A stretch of 46,400 nucleotides of DNA, taken from Calothrix membranacea FACHB-236. GTDB lineage: Bacteria; Cyanobacteriota; Cyanobacteriia; Cyanobacteriales; Nostocaceae. The notes beneath the pieces were generated by a model. It searched no databases. It saw only the letters and a program-made list of their open reading frames with translations, and was not told where the DNA came from. This document shows, one piece after another, positions 9,310 to 16,822 of the stretch (position 1 is the stretch's first letter; the number at the start of each line of letters is the position of its first letter). Position numbers and translations under genes: made by a program. Where the stretch lies: NCBI RefSeq assembly GCF_014696315.1, contig NZ_JACJPX010000065.1:1-46400 (forward strand). Reading direction: 5' to 3'.

Positions 9310-9643
9310 AGATTCAGGATGTCTTTATATGAGGGAATTACGACATTCAAGGGAAAACCGCTAGTATGAGCATTTAAGTTAAAGTCAGCTTTCATTGTCA
9401 CTCTGCTAAAAAGAGGCTTAAGTTTGCATACTAAATTCTTCAGGAGCAATACCCCAATTTACCTAACAAATAGCATCTTGTGCTGATTGAATATCAGGTG
9501 GTACGCGCAATACATGAATCCTTTGGGTGCTAGGACAGGTCATTTTCAACTTTTTTTCGCGATAATATTTAAACAGATGTTATGGAAAAATCAGCATAAA
9601 ATAGACGCAAAACTCACCTTAATATTAAAAATTAACAATAAAG
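9310..9643. other. Intergenic region with gene ghost
   Basis: 334 bp between the orphan CDS and the second Uma2 gene. Apart from the minus-strand remnant at 9418-9579 I see only AT-rich sequence, which must hold the promoter of the gene starting at 9644. Confidence 0.5.
9418..9579 (-). pseudogene. Remnant of a larger gene, C-terminal fragment (DUF6745-like) with internal stop
   Basis: On the minus strand one frame reads HLFKYYREKKLKMTCPST (from 9579), then QRIHVLRVPPDIQSAQDAIC, a TAG stop (~9465-9467), and VNWGIAPEEFSMQT before TAA at 9418. This resembles the conserved C-terminus of cyanobacterial proteins ending in ...LRVPP...A..W.N.GI.PEEF..QT, which I associate with the DUF6745 family (from memory, not searched). 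The frame is also closed by a stop just upstream of 9579. It is therefore a 5'-truncated fragment with an internal stop, a genuine gene ghost rather than a small gene. Confidence 0.6.
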
Positions 9644-10315
9644 ATGATCATGGTTAGCAGCCTTAAAGAACTAATTGATGAGCCAGAATTGGATCACGGT
9701 AACGATCCAGAAGAAAGGTTTATTAGTAGCGGTGTGAGTTGGGAAAGCTATGAATCGCTACTGGCGAAACTAGAAAATAACTCTCATTACCGAATTAATT
9801 ATTTAGATGGAATTTTAGAGATCGTGTCACCATCAATCAGACATGAAAAAATCAAAACGAATTTAGGGATGCTGTTGGAGCGTTTTTTCTACAGCAAGCG
9901 CATTCGCTTTGTACCTATGGGAAGCTCTACTTTTAAAGACAAAGCAAAAAAAGCTGGTGCAGAACCAGACGAGTGTTACTGCATAGGTGAAGAGAAAAAA
10001 GTACCAGATTTAGCTATAGAAGTAGTTTTGACTAGTGGCAGTGTTAGCAAACTGGAAATCTACCGCAGATTAGGAGTTGCAGAAGTCTGGTTTTGGGAAA
10101 GAAACCAATTTAAGTTATATCATCTACGTGACAATTCTCAGCAAGAGCAAGCTACTGTTTACCCTGATACTTATGGGTATGAAGCTCTCTCTAAAAGTGA
10201 GATACTACCAGAATTAGACATTTCTTTGCTCGAACAATGTCTGACAATCTCGGATTCAATTCAAGCTATTGACGAATTTGAGCAGGGGTTGAAAGCAGCC
10301 GATAAGCGCCAGTAA
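9644..10315 (+). CDS. Uma2 family (DUF820) endonuclease-like protein
   Basis: 223 aa, a second Uma2/DUF820 member in the window. The usual core is present: WESYESLLAKLENNSHYRINYLDGILEIVSPS (N-terminal family signature), the acidic catalytic-type segment AEPDECYCIG, and KVPDLAIEVVLTSGS...LEIYRRLGVAEVWFW (PD, E and K positions). Translation could start at 9644 or at the second ATG (9650). It lacks the coiled-coil tail of the copy at 2528-3259, and the two sequences are clearly different, so this is not a recent duplication. The fold is nuclease-like; the function is unknown. Confidence 0.85.
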   Translation: MIMVSSLKELIDEPELDHGNDPEERFISSGVSWESYESLLAKLENNSHYRINYLDGILEIVSPSIRHEKIKTNLGMLLERFFYSKRIRFVPMGSSTFKDKAKKAGAEPDECYCIGEEKKVPDLAIEVVLTSGSVSKLEIYRRLGVAEVWFWERNQFKLYHLRDNSQQEQATVYPDTYGYEALSKSEILPELDISLLEQCLTISDSIQAIDEFEQGLKAADKRQ

Positions 10316-10466
10316 TAGCCCTGACAATTAAAATCTGTAATTAGACGTAGGCAAGAGTATATTACGTCTGTATAAGGGTAGGTAATTAAAACCGATAAAT
10401 TTGATAGCTTGGTAATAAGATAGGTGACAATCAAAATTGCCTGTCTTAATTATCAAGGATTTGCTT

Positions 10467-10766
10467 ATGAATTATCAGAAGCTAGATGCTGCCCTAGCCA
10501 CAGCCCTTAATGATGTATCAGACCCAGAAACACCAAGTTTGACAGTATTTATCCACACCGAACCTATTTTAGATTCGGATGCAACGGCTGTTTTAGAAAA
10601 TCTTAATGTGGCTGGTGTAACTCCGGGAAAAGATACTTTTACAGCAACCCTTTCCGCCAATGCCATTGCTCAGTTATCTGAACAAGCTTGGGTGCAATAT
10701 ATAAAGTTATCGCAGAAATTGCATTTAGTTAACACCAGGTTAAATTTTCGGAAATTGGGTGTTTAA
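10467..10766 (+). CDS. Small protein resembling the subtilase prodomain
   Basis: 99 aa from the ATG at 10467, preferred over an in-frame TTG at 10437 because AAGGA (10455-10459) sits 7 nt upstream. The protein matches the N-terminal prodomain-like region of the S8 protease encoded at 6872-8599: here KLDAALATAL...FIHTEP...VLENLNV...LSEQAWVQYIKLSQKLHL, there KLSPGLLLAY...FLYCEP...HLEQYGI...LSEEDVIQRIKPSRKLHL. Family knowledge: S8 prodomains act as intramolecular chaperones and inhibitors, and free-standing I9-like versions can inhibit proteases in trans. I infer, without proof, that this protein could bind the neighbouring or another cellular subtilase. It has no signal peptide or catalytic residues. 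Confidence 0.75.
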   Translation: MNYQKLDAALATALNDVSDPETPSLTVFIHTEPILDSDATAVLENLNVAGVTPGKDTFTATLSANAIAQLSEQAWVQYIKLSQKLHLVNTRLNFRKLGV

Positions 10767-11211
10767 TTTATTCTTTGGCGATTTGGCGATCGCACTCTTG
10801 TTAGCTATGTTTCTATACAGTTAAACACTGCACATCAGAGTTAGCAAAGGCTAAGCAAAAATATTGTGAACAGAATTTGACAATTTTTCTTAAAACTATA
10901 AGTAGCTACTTTGTTCTTTGTAAAACCTGGGGCATAGTAAGGCTTACTGTCCGAGAAATTGGGTTTTGTTAAAAAAAGCTAAGTTGTGAAATAGAGAGAT
11001 TGCCGAGTTGTCAAACTTGATTGGCGATCGCATCTTTAAACCTAGTATTAATCAATACATACTTTTGGATGTTCTATTTATTGGCAGCGACATATATCAC
11101 CGACAGCATTCTGTAAAATTCACTAACGATAATCTTTGATCCCCCCTTACCTATGGTGGCAGACAGTCCTAAACTTAAGGTGAGAGTTGAAAGGCAGTCG
11201 GGAGACATTTT
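10767..11211. other. Long glgC upstream region
   Basis: 445 bp. AT-rich, with HIP1 sites near 10786-10793 and 11023-11030. It presumably holds the glgC promoter and leader. I could not place a convincing -10 box, riboswitch or ORF. Confidence 0.5.
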
Positions 11212-12504
11212 GTGAAAAAAGTTATAGCAATCATTCTCGGTGGTGGTGCAGGTACTCGCCTTTACCCGTTAACGAAACTACGTGCTAAACCAGCCGTACC
11301 AGTAGCAGGAAAGTACCGCTTAATCGATATCCCTGTCAGCAACTGCATAAATTCTGAAATATTTAAAATCTACGTCCTGACACAATTCAACTCAGCTTCT
11401 CTGAATCGCCACATTGCTCGTGCCTACAATTTTAGTGGCTTTAGTGATGGCTTTGTAGAAGTGTTGGCAGCACAGCAAACGCCAGAAAACCCCAACTGGT
11501 TCCAAGGTACGGCTGATGCTGTACGTCAGTACATCTGGTTGTTGGAAGAATGGGATGCAGAGGAGTATCTAATTCTTTCTGGTGATCACCTCTACCGTAT
11601 GGATTACCGCCAGTTTGTCCAACGCCATAGAGAAACGGGTGCCGATATTACTCTCTCAGTTATTCCGATTGACGATCGCCGGGCTTCGGATTTTGGCTTG
11701 ATGAAAATTGATCAAGCAGGTAGGGTGATTGACTTTAGCGAAAAACCCAAGGGTGAAGCTTTAACCCAAATGCGCGTTGATACTACTGTCCTGGGATTGA
11801 GTCCAGAAGAAGCCCAACGCCAACCCTACATCGCCTCGATGGGGATTTATGTCTTTAAAAAAGATGTTTTGATCAAATTATTGAAAGAATCTTTAGAAAG
11901 TACAGATTTTGGCAAAGAAATTATTCCTGATGCGGCTAAAGATTACAACGTTCAAGCTTACTTATTTGATGATTACTGGGAAGATATTGGGACAATTGAA
12001 GCGTTTTATAATGCTAACTTAGCCCTGACTCAACTACCTCAACCGCCCTTTAGTTTATACGATGAAGAAGCGCCAATTTATACCCGCGCTCGTTACTTGC
12101 CTCCCACGAAGATGCTAGATTGTCAGGTTACGCAATCCCTGATTGGTGAAGGCTGTATTCTCAAAAATTGTCGTATTCAACATTCGGTTTTAGGAGTGCG
12201 ATCGCGGGTTGAATCTGGTAGTATCATCGAAGAATCTCTAATTATGGGTGCCGATTATTACCAGTCTGCTATGGAACGCCGCCAATGCACCTTATTCCCA
12301 GATGAGATTTCTGTAGGTATTTGTGCAGATAGCATAGTGCGCCGTGCGATTATTGATAAAAACGCTCGCATCGGTCGTGATGTCAAAATTATCAACAAAG
12401 ACAACGTTCAAGAAGCAGATCGCGAAAGTCAAGGCTTCTATATCCGCAGTGGCATTGTCGTGGTGTTGAAAAATGCCGTCATTCCTGATGGAACAATCAT
12501 TTAA
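11212..12504 (+). CDS. glgC: Glucose-1-phosphate adenylyltransferase (ADP-glucose pyrophosphorylase)
   Basis: 430 aa, GTG start. Catalyses ATP + glucose-1-phosphate to ADP-glucose, the committed step of glycogen synthesis. Motifs: nucleotide-binding [12 protein letters not shown] (10-21), [20 protein letters not shown] (substrate and activator region), [21 protein letters not shown] (catalytic Asp), FSEKPKG, and a C-terminal left-handed beta-helix ending DGTII. Length and sequence match the cyanobacterial/plant small-subunit type, which is activated by 3-phosphoglycerate and inhibited by phosphate (family knowledge). Downstream is an STRR-derived hairpin with a T-run that may terminate it. 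The debranching enzyme of the same pathway lies 4.3 kb further on. Confidence 0.98.
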   Translation: MKKVIAIILGGGAGTRLYPLTKLRAKPAVPVAGKYRLIDIPVSNCINSEIFKIYVLTQFNSASLNRHIARAYNFSGFSDGFVEVLAAQQTPENPNWFQGTADAVRQYIWLLEEWDAEEYLILSGDHLYRMDYRQFVQRHRETGADITLSVIPIDDRRASDFGLMKIDQAGRVIDFSEKPKGEALTQMRVDTTVLGLSPEEAQRQPYIASMGIYVFKKDVLIKLLKESLESTDFGKEIIPDAAKDYNVQAYLFDDYWEDIGTIEAFYNANLALTQLPQPPFSLYDEEAPIYTRARYLPPTKMLDCQVTQSLIGEGCILKNCRIQHSVLGVRSRVESGSIIEESLIMGADYYQSAMERRQCTLFPDEISVGICADSIVRRAIIDKNARIGRDVKIINKDNVQEADRESQGFYIRSGIVVVLKNAVIPDGTII

Positions 12505-12651
12505 GAGTGCTGAGTGCTGTTAGCGGTAGCGGGGCGTTCAGCCCGTGCTGAGTGCTGAGTTGTCAGTTTGGAGTTATAAGTAAAACTGTTGTTCACTGTT
12601 CGGTCTTCACTCCCGACTCAGCACTTTTGACTCAGCACTCAGCACTTTTTT
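12505..12651. repeat. STRR inverted pair forming a terminator-like hairpin
   Basis: Heptamer AGTGCTG repeats at 12505-12519 and 12545-12560. The complementary CAGCACT repeats at 12617-12646 create a perfect 16-bp inverted pair (12545-12560 with 12630-12645), followed by TTTTTTT (12645-12651). Between the first two repeat patches lies another common dispersed sequence, AGCGGTAGCGGGGCGTTCAG. The fold could terminate glgC, and it overlaps the start of the next gene. Confidence 0.65.
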
Positions 12652-13145
12652 TACTGATTGGTCTTCCTGGTAGCGGTAAGTCAACTTGGGTAAAACAATT
12701 GCTTGCAGAATGCCCCCAGATACACCTGATTTCTACAGATGGTATTCGGGGGCAGTTGTTTGGCAATGAAACGATTCAAGGGCATTGGCTGCTGATTTGG
12801 CGAGAAATTCGGCGGCAATTACTCCAGGCTCAAAAGCAAGGAAAAACGGTGATTTACGATGCTACCAATGCCCAGCGCCGCCAGCGCCGTAAGGTTATCG
12901 CCCTAGCGCGTGGGTTCGGTTTTACCCACATTACAGGGCTATGGGCAGATACTCCAGTGTGGCTGTGTTTGGCACGAAATCGAAAACGCGATCGCCAGGT
13001 TCCCGAAGCAGTCATCTTCAAAATGCATCGTCAGCTACGGGATGCACCCCCAACCTTAGAAGAAGGACTCGACAGCATAATTCGTTTATCAGGATTGCGG
13101 GAGTACGGAAATTGCACTCATGCTACGAGCGAGAACCCCACTTGA
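12627..13145 (+). CDS. P-loop kinase-like ATP-binding protein
   Basis: 172 aa if begun at the TTG at 12627; the frame is open to a GTG at 12552, but that extension is made of STRR sequence. No ATG lies before the P-loop. Walker A GLPGSGKST (about residues 12-20) comes almost at once after the start. Then follow STDGIRGQLFG, VIYDATNAQRRQRRKVIALARGFGF (the D.TN...R pattern of polynucleotide/zeta-type small-molecule kinases) and ARNRKRDRQVPEAVIFKM. The family is soluble predicted kinases related to the phage T4 polynucleotide-kinase group; the substrate is unknown. The unusual start makes weak or coupled translation likely (inference). Confidence 0.75.
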   Translation: MTQHSALFLLIGLPGSGKSTWVKQLLAECPQIHLISTDGIRGQLFGNETIQGHWLLIWREIRRQLLQAQKQGKTVIYDATNAQRRQRRKVIALARGFGFTHITGLWADTPVWLCLARNRKRDRQVPEAVIFKMHRQLRDAPPTLEEGLDSIIRLSGLREYGNCTHATSENPT

Positions 13146-13266
13146 TTTTTGATGATGTTTGTTAATTTAAAATCAGAATCTATTTGCGGGGCATTATACC
13201 TGGCAAATAACATATCTAACATCTTAGAAAAAGAACATAACAGGAATTTCTAGAGGAGGCTGGTAG

Positions 13267-14262
13267 ATGGCTGCAACCGACTTCAAAGACTATTACGCAA
13301 TTTTGGGAGTTAGTAAGACTGCCAGTCCAGAGGAAATTAAACAAGCTTTTCGTAAATTAGCCCGCAAGTTTCACCCTGATGTCAACCCAGGCAATAAACA
13401 GGCAGAGGCGAGTTTTAAAGAAGTGAACGAAGCCTACGAGGTTTTGTCAGACCCAGACAAGCGCAAAAAGTACGATCAATTTGGTCAATACTGGAAACAA
13501 GCTGGTCAAGGCTTCCCCTCTGGCGCAGGTGTGGATATGGGTGGTTTTGACTTCAGCCAATACGGTAGTTTTAATGACTTTCTGAATGAGCTATTTGGTG
13601 GCGCTGGCCCTCGCAGTAGCCGTCAAAACTATTCTTATAGTACTTCCACAAATGCTTCTTCCAGAAGACCAGGTGGTTTTGGCGGTTTTAACGATTTTGG
13701 TTTCCAAGATGTTGGTGCAGGAGCTAGCCAAGATAGTGAAGCCACAATTACACTAAGTTTTGCTGAAGCATTTGCAGGCATTCAAAAGCGTTTTAGTCTT
13801 GGTAATGAAACCATAGATGTACGTATACCTGCTGGTGCGAAAGCTGGTACGCGTTTGCGTGTGCGCGGTAAAGGTCAAATTAATCCTATGACTCAACAAC
13901 GGGGTGATTTGTACTTAAAAGTTGAACTTCAGGCGCACTCCTTCTTCCAATTTGAAGGCGATAATCTTGTCTGTGAAGTTCCCATTACACCCGATGAAGC
14001 TGCCTTAGGCGCTTCTATTGATGTTCCTACACCCGATGGTTCAGTGAATGTGAAACTACCTGCGGGAGTACGTTCTGGACAATCCCTGCGTTTGCGTGGC
14101 AAAGGTTGGCCTTTAGCCAAGGGTGGACGTAGCGATCAGTTGGTGAAGGTGGCGATTGTTCCACCAAAAGATATGAGCCAACAAGAGCGCGAGTATTATG
14201 AAAAAATCCGAGCTATACGTACCTACAACCCCCGCAGTCATTTGCAGCAAATCAAGCTATAA
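13267..14262 (+). CDS. DnaJ/CbpA-type co-chaperone (J domain plus C-terminal domains, no zinc finger)
   Basis: 331 aa. The N-terminal J domain (~6-70) carries HPD at 36-38 in [11 protein letters not shown] Gly/Phe/Ser-rich linker (~80-155) follows, then two DnaJ C-terminal beta domains ([18 protein letters not shown] and [18 protein letters not shown]). The CXXCXGXG zinc-finger repeats of classical DnaJ are absent, so it is a type II (CbpA-like) J protein that stimulates Hsp70/DnaK ATPase. The start is supported by GAGGAGG (13254-13260) 6 nt upstream. A hairpin terminator follows at 14286-14307. Confidence 0.95.
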   Translation: MAATDFKDYYAILGVSKTASPEEIKQAFRKLARKFHPDVNPGNKQAEASFKEVNEAYEVLSDPDKRKKYDQFGQYWKQAGQGFPSGAGVDMGGFDFSQYGSFNDFLNELFGGAGPRSSRQNYSYSTSTNASSRRPGGFGGFNDFGFQDVGAGASQDSEATITLSFAEAFAGIQKRFSLGNETIDVRIPAGAKAGTRLRVRGKGQINPMTQQRGDLYLKVELQAHSFFQFEGDNLVCEVPITPDEAALGASIDVPTPDGSVNVKLPAGVRSGQSLRLRGKGWPLAKGGRSDQLVKVAIVPPKDMSQQEREYYEKIRAIRTYNPRSHLQQIKL

Positions 14263-14285
14263 CTTTGCTGTAGTTGTAAATAAAT

Positions 14286-14307
14286 AAAGCCTGCTGATGC
14301 AGGCTTT
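14286..14307. terminator. Bidirectional hairpin terminator between dnaJ-type gene and GST gene
   Basis: AAAGCCTGC (14286-14294), loop TGAT, GCAGGCTTT (14299-14307). Perfect 9-bp stem between convergent genes. T-runs are short on both sides. Confidence 0.75.
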
Positions 14308-14398
14308 AAATGATTAAGTTTTCACTACAAAAAGCATTCAAAATTAATAAAAATTTTATCCGGACTTAATTTTGAATTTTGAATTCCGCGTAGCGGTG

Positions 14399-15070
14399 CT
14401 AGCTTGTAGCTTGCTTTGCCATTCTTGCCTCTACAACAGCTCTAAAATCTTTGATTATCTCTGGAGTAATTTGAGTAGCTTGCCACGATGGACGTGCTGT
14501 TAAGCGATCGCTCCAAGCACTCAATTTGGGATAATCACTTAAAGATATGCCCAGGCTAGGCAATACAGTTACTACAGTTCCAGCTACGACCTCTGCTAAG
14601 GTCAGGTTGTTACTACCAAAGTAAGGGCGATCGTCTAATAAACTCTCAAATAACTTAAGTACTACAGAAATTTTTTCCTGTGATTGCTGGATTTTTTCTG
14701 GATCTCCTGGGGGTAAGCCTAGCAACTGTGGTAAAAACGTGGTAGTTGGTGGCAAAAGTTCATTTACAGTTACCAGTTGTACCATCCGTGCGATCGCTAA
14801 ATCTTTTGGCTCTTCAGGTAGCATCACTGGATTGGGGTATTTTGCTTCTAAATAATCTAGAATCGCCAATGATTCGATTACTTTAAAGTCGCCATCTACC
14901 AAAGCTGGAATATGGTGTAAAGGATTAATTGCTAAAAAATCTGGTTTGAATTGTTCTCCATTGAGTTTGATTTCTACTAATTCAAACTCTAGCCCTTTTT
15001 CTATGAGTGTAATCCAAACTCTGCGAGAGTTAGGAGAAATCGGCGCATGATAAAGCGTTAACATAAGCAA
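14399..15070 (-). CDS. Glutathione S-transferase family protein
   Basis: 223 aa. N-terminal thioredoxin-like domain: LTLYHAPISPNSRRVWITLIEKGLEFE, with the cis-proline HIPALVDGDFKVIESLAILDYL (P of IPAL, and the ES pair that binds the gamma-glutamyl group). The C-terminal helical domain (~85-215) contains YFGSNNLTLAEVVAGTVV, the N-capping-like region of GSTs. The catalytic Ser/Cys position is SPNS, suggesting a serine/theta-like or beta-like bacterial class. It likely conjugates or reduces electrophiles with glutathione; the substrate is unknown. It lies in a minus-strand run with two peroxiredoxin-family genes. A 30-bp perfect palindrome sits about 90 bp upstream. Confidence 0.93.
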   Translation of the reverse strand: MLMLTLYHAPISPNSRRVWITLIEKGLEFELVEIKLNGEQFKPDFLAINPLHHIPALVDGDFKVIESLAILDYLEAKYPNPVMLPEEPKDLAIARMVQLVTVNELLPPTTTFLPQLLGLPPGDPEKIQQSQEKISVVLKLFESLLDDRPYFGSNNLTLAEVVAGTVVTVLPSLGISLSDYPKLSAWSDRLTARPSWQATQITPEIIKDFRAVVEARMAKQATS

Positions 15071-15156
15071 ACCTCATGACTTTTGAGTAAAGCAACCAAT
15101 GCCACTTTTCTACCTTACACCAATTTGTAATTTGGAATTTATAGTTCGTAATTCAG

Positions 15157-15186
15157 ATAAATACAGTTTATATAAACTGTATTTAT
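15157..15186. promoter_or_regulatory. 30-bp perfect palindrome upstream of the GST gene
   Basis: ATAAATACAGTTTAT (15157-15171) is followed immediately by its exact reverse complement (15172-15186), with no spacer. It lies between the stop of the Prx-like gene (15225) and the start of the GST gene (15070). Without a loop or T-run it suits a dimeric-repressor operator better than a terminator. The regulator is unknown. Confidence 0.5.
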
Positions 15187-15224
15187 TGGAAGTTTTTTGC
15201 AAATTTTATCAAACTACTACAAAG

Positions 15225-15758
15225 CTAAAACTTAGCTAATAGTGTCTCTATATTGGCATTATGATCCAAAAAGGAGAATAAATGATAATAACGGAGTTTT
15301 CCGTCTTTATCTAATACAAACTGCGCTGGCAAAGGCGCTCCTAAGGCTTGTCCTACTTGATATCTCCGAAATACGTTACAAGCGGGGTCACTCAATAACG
15401 GCATTTTTAAGCCTAAATCTTTAACAACAATTTGACTTTGCCTTTCATCAGTACTCGTAATCATCAAAACTTCTATCTCCCGCTTTTGAAATTCTTCGTA
15501 GTTCTCATTCAAAGATTTGATATGGGGATAGCAAAAAGGGCAATATTGCTTTTCTGTAAATATTCTTGTGAACGCCAATAAAACTGGTTGTTTGCCTCTG
15601 TAATTTGAAAGCTTTACCAAGGTGCCATTAGTAATATCTGGCAGTTGAAAATCTGGTGTTCCCACATCTAATCTTAGTTCATAGATAGCAGGAATCGGCA
15701 GAAAATTGCGGAAGAAGCGCTCATTGAATAAGCCGCTAAAATCTGTTGAAGTTAACAT
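15225..15758 (-). CDS. Peroxiredoxin-like (AhpC/TSA-type) thioredoxin-fold protein
   Basis: 177 aa. Thioredoxin-fold redox domain: GTPDFQLPDITNGTLVKLSNYRGKQPVLLAFTRIF, then a YCPFCYPH motif with Cys73 and Cys76 (CXXC), and the FVLDKDGKLRYYH strand. The CPFC pair differs from the PxxxTxxC of true 2-Cys peroxiredoxins, so it belongs to the redoxin/AhpC-TSA 'peroxiredoxin-like' group, whose exact reductant and substrate are uncertain. No signal peptide, so it is cytoplasmic. It lies between the GST and 2-Cys Prx genes on the same strand, in an apparent thiol-redox cluster, although gaps of 150-310 bp argue against one tight operon. Confidence 0.9.
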   Translation of the reverse strand: MLTSTDFSGLFNERFFRNFLPIPAIYELRLDVGTPDFQLPDITNGTLVKLSNYRGKQPVLLAFTRIFTEKQYCPFCYPHIKSLNENYEEFQKREIEVLMITSTDERQSQIVVKDLGLKMPLLSDPACNVFRRYQVGQALGAPLPAQFVLDKDGKLRYYHLFSFLDHNANIETLLAKF

Positions 15759-16072
15759 ATTTTATCTTTAATAATTTAACGTCAAAAGTCAAAAGTCAAA
15801 AGGGATGAGTGAGGCTTGGAAAATCAAGGGGGCAGGGAGCCGGGGAGAAATAACTTAATGACAAACACCAATTACCCATTACCAATTACTCAATGCTCTA
15901 TGCCCAATCCCCCATGCCCTAATTCCATCCTAAAACATGAAAAAACCACAGACAGGCACTGAAGTTAACACCGATTAATCTGGATCTGTGTTTATCTGTG
16001 GTTATCTGTGGTGATAATTGATACTGCTCTTAAATCCAGTATACTGCTTTGCAGTTTTCTGGCAAGAGAAAT
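15759..16072. other. Intergenic repeat-rich region (Prx-like / 2-Cys Prx)
   Basis: 314 bp. It contains a heptamer STRR (GTCAAAA repeated, ~15781-15801), a GGGGGCAGGGAGCCGGGGAG-type repeat patch (15826-15855), an ACCAATTACCCATTACC patch (15867-15892), and a Nostoc-type repeat with TTTATCTGTGGTTATCTGTG (15991-16010). No gene is seen. Confidence 0.6.
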
Positions 16073-16684
16073 CTAAACAGCGGAGAAGTAAACTTTAGAT
16101 TTCACTGGATCGGGATTCATGGTTTTGTCACCAGGTTGCCAACCAGCGGGGCAAACTTCATCGGGGTGAGATTGGACATACTGAATTGCTTGTAATGTCC
16201 GCAAGGTTTCATCAACGCTACGACCAAAAGCTAGGTTGTTAATGGTAGCGTGCTGGATAACACCATCTTTATCAATGATGAATAAACCGCGTAAAGCAAT
16301 ACCTGCTGCTGGATCAAGTACGTTATAAGCAGCACTTACCTCTTTTTTGATGTCAGCAACTAAAGGATAGTTTAGGTCGCCTACACCACCAGATTTGCGG
16401 TCAGTCTGAATCCAAGCTAAGTGAGAGAATTCGCTATCAACGGAAACACCCAAGATTTCGGTGTTAATTTTCTTGAATTCTTCGTAGCGATCGCTAAATG
16501 CTGTGATTTCAGTGGGGCAAACAAAGGTAAAGTCTAAGGGATAAAAGAATAAAACTACATACTTACCGCGATAGTCGGAAAGTTTGATTGTCTTAAATTC
16601 TTGATCCACTACAGCTGTTGCTGTAAAGTCTGGAGCCTGTTGACCAACGCGGAGGCATCCTTCTGTTCCGTAAGTGAGGGACAT
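16073..16684 (-). CDS. 2-Cys peroxiredoxin
   Basis: 203 aa, typical 2-Cys peroxiredoxin (Prx1/AhpC class), reducing H2O2 and organic peroxides with electrons from thioredoxin. Peroxidatic Cys56 lies in [14 protein letters not shown]; resolving Cys178 in [15 protein letters not shown] motif (99-102) and a C-terminal YF (KVYFSAV) are present, the pair linked to sensitivity to over-oxidation in eukaryotic-type and plant chloroplast Prxs. The thioredoxin route connects it functionally with ftrC at 28338-28703. Divergent from the debranching enzyme gene; a 25-bp dyad lies between the two starts (16783-16807). Confidence 0.97.
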   Translation of the reverse strand: MSLTYGTEGCLRVGQQAPDFTATAVVDQEFKTIKLSDYRGKYVVLFFYPLDFTFVCPTEITAFSDRYEEFKKINTEILGVSVDSEFSHLAWIQTDRKSGGVGDLNYPLVADIKKEVSAAYNVLDPAAGIALRGLFIIDKDGVIQHATINNLAFGRSVDETLRTLQAIQYVQSHPDEVCPAGWQPGDKTMNPDPVKSKVYFSAV

Positions 16685-16782
16685 GAACCTAATTCTCCTT
16701 CAACTTATATTTATTTACTAGCGTTGGAGTTCGGGTCAGGTAAAACTTACCCGTCCACGCTCTCACAGTTTAATTACGATCT

Positions 16783-16807
16783 GTTACGACTATATCATAG
16801 TCATAAC
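16783..16807. promoter_or_regulatory. 25-bp dyad between divergent Prx and debranching-enzyme genes
   Basis: Core GACTATATCATAGTC (16788-16802), perfect with a 3-nt centre. The symmetry extends to GTTA (16783-16786) and TAAC (16804-16807) with one mismatched pair. It ends 15 nt before the ATG of the debranching enzyme and about 100 nt from the Prx ATG. Likely an operator; the regulator is unknown. Confidence 0.5.
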
Positions 16808-16822
16808 GATTTTGAGTAGCAA

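Noticed and set aside
9240-9449. Small minus-strand gene of 69 codons
   Set aside because: It overlaps the end of the plus-strand orphan gene, and a different frame of the same region carries the recognisable domain remnant.
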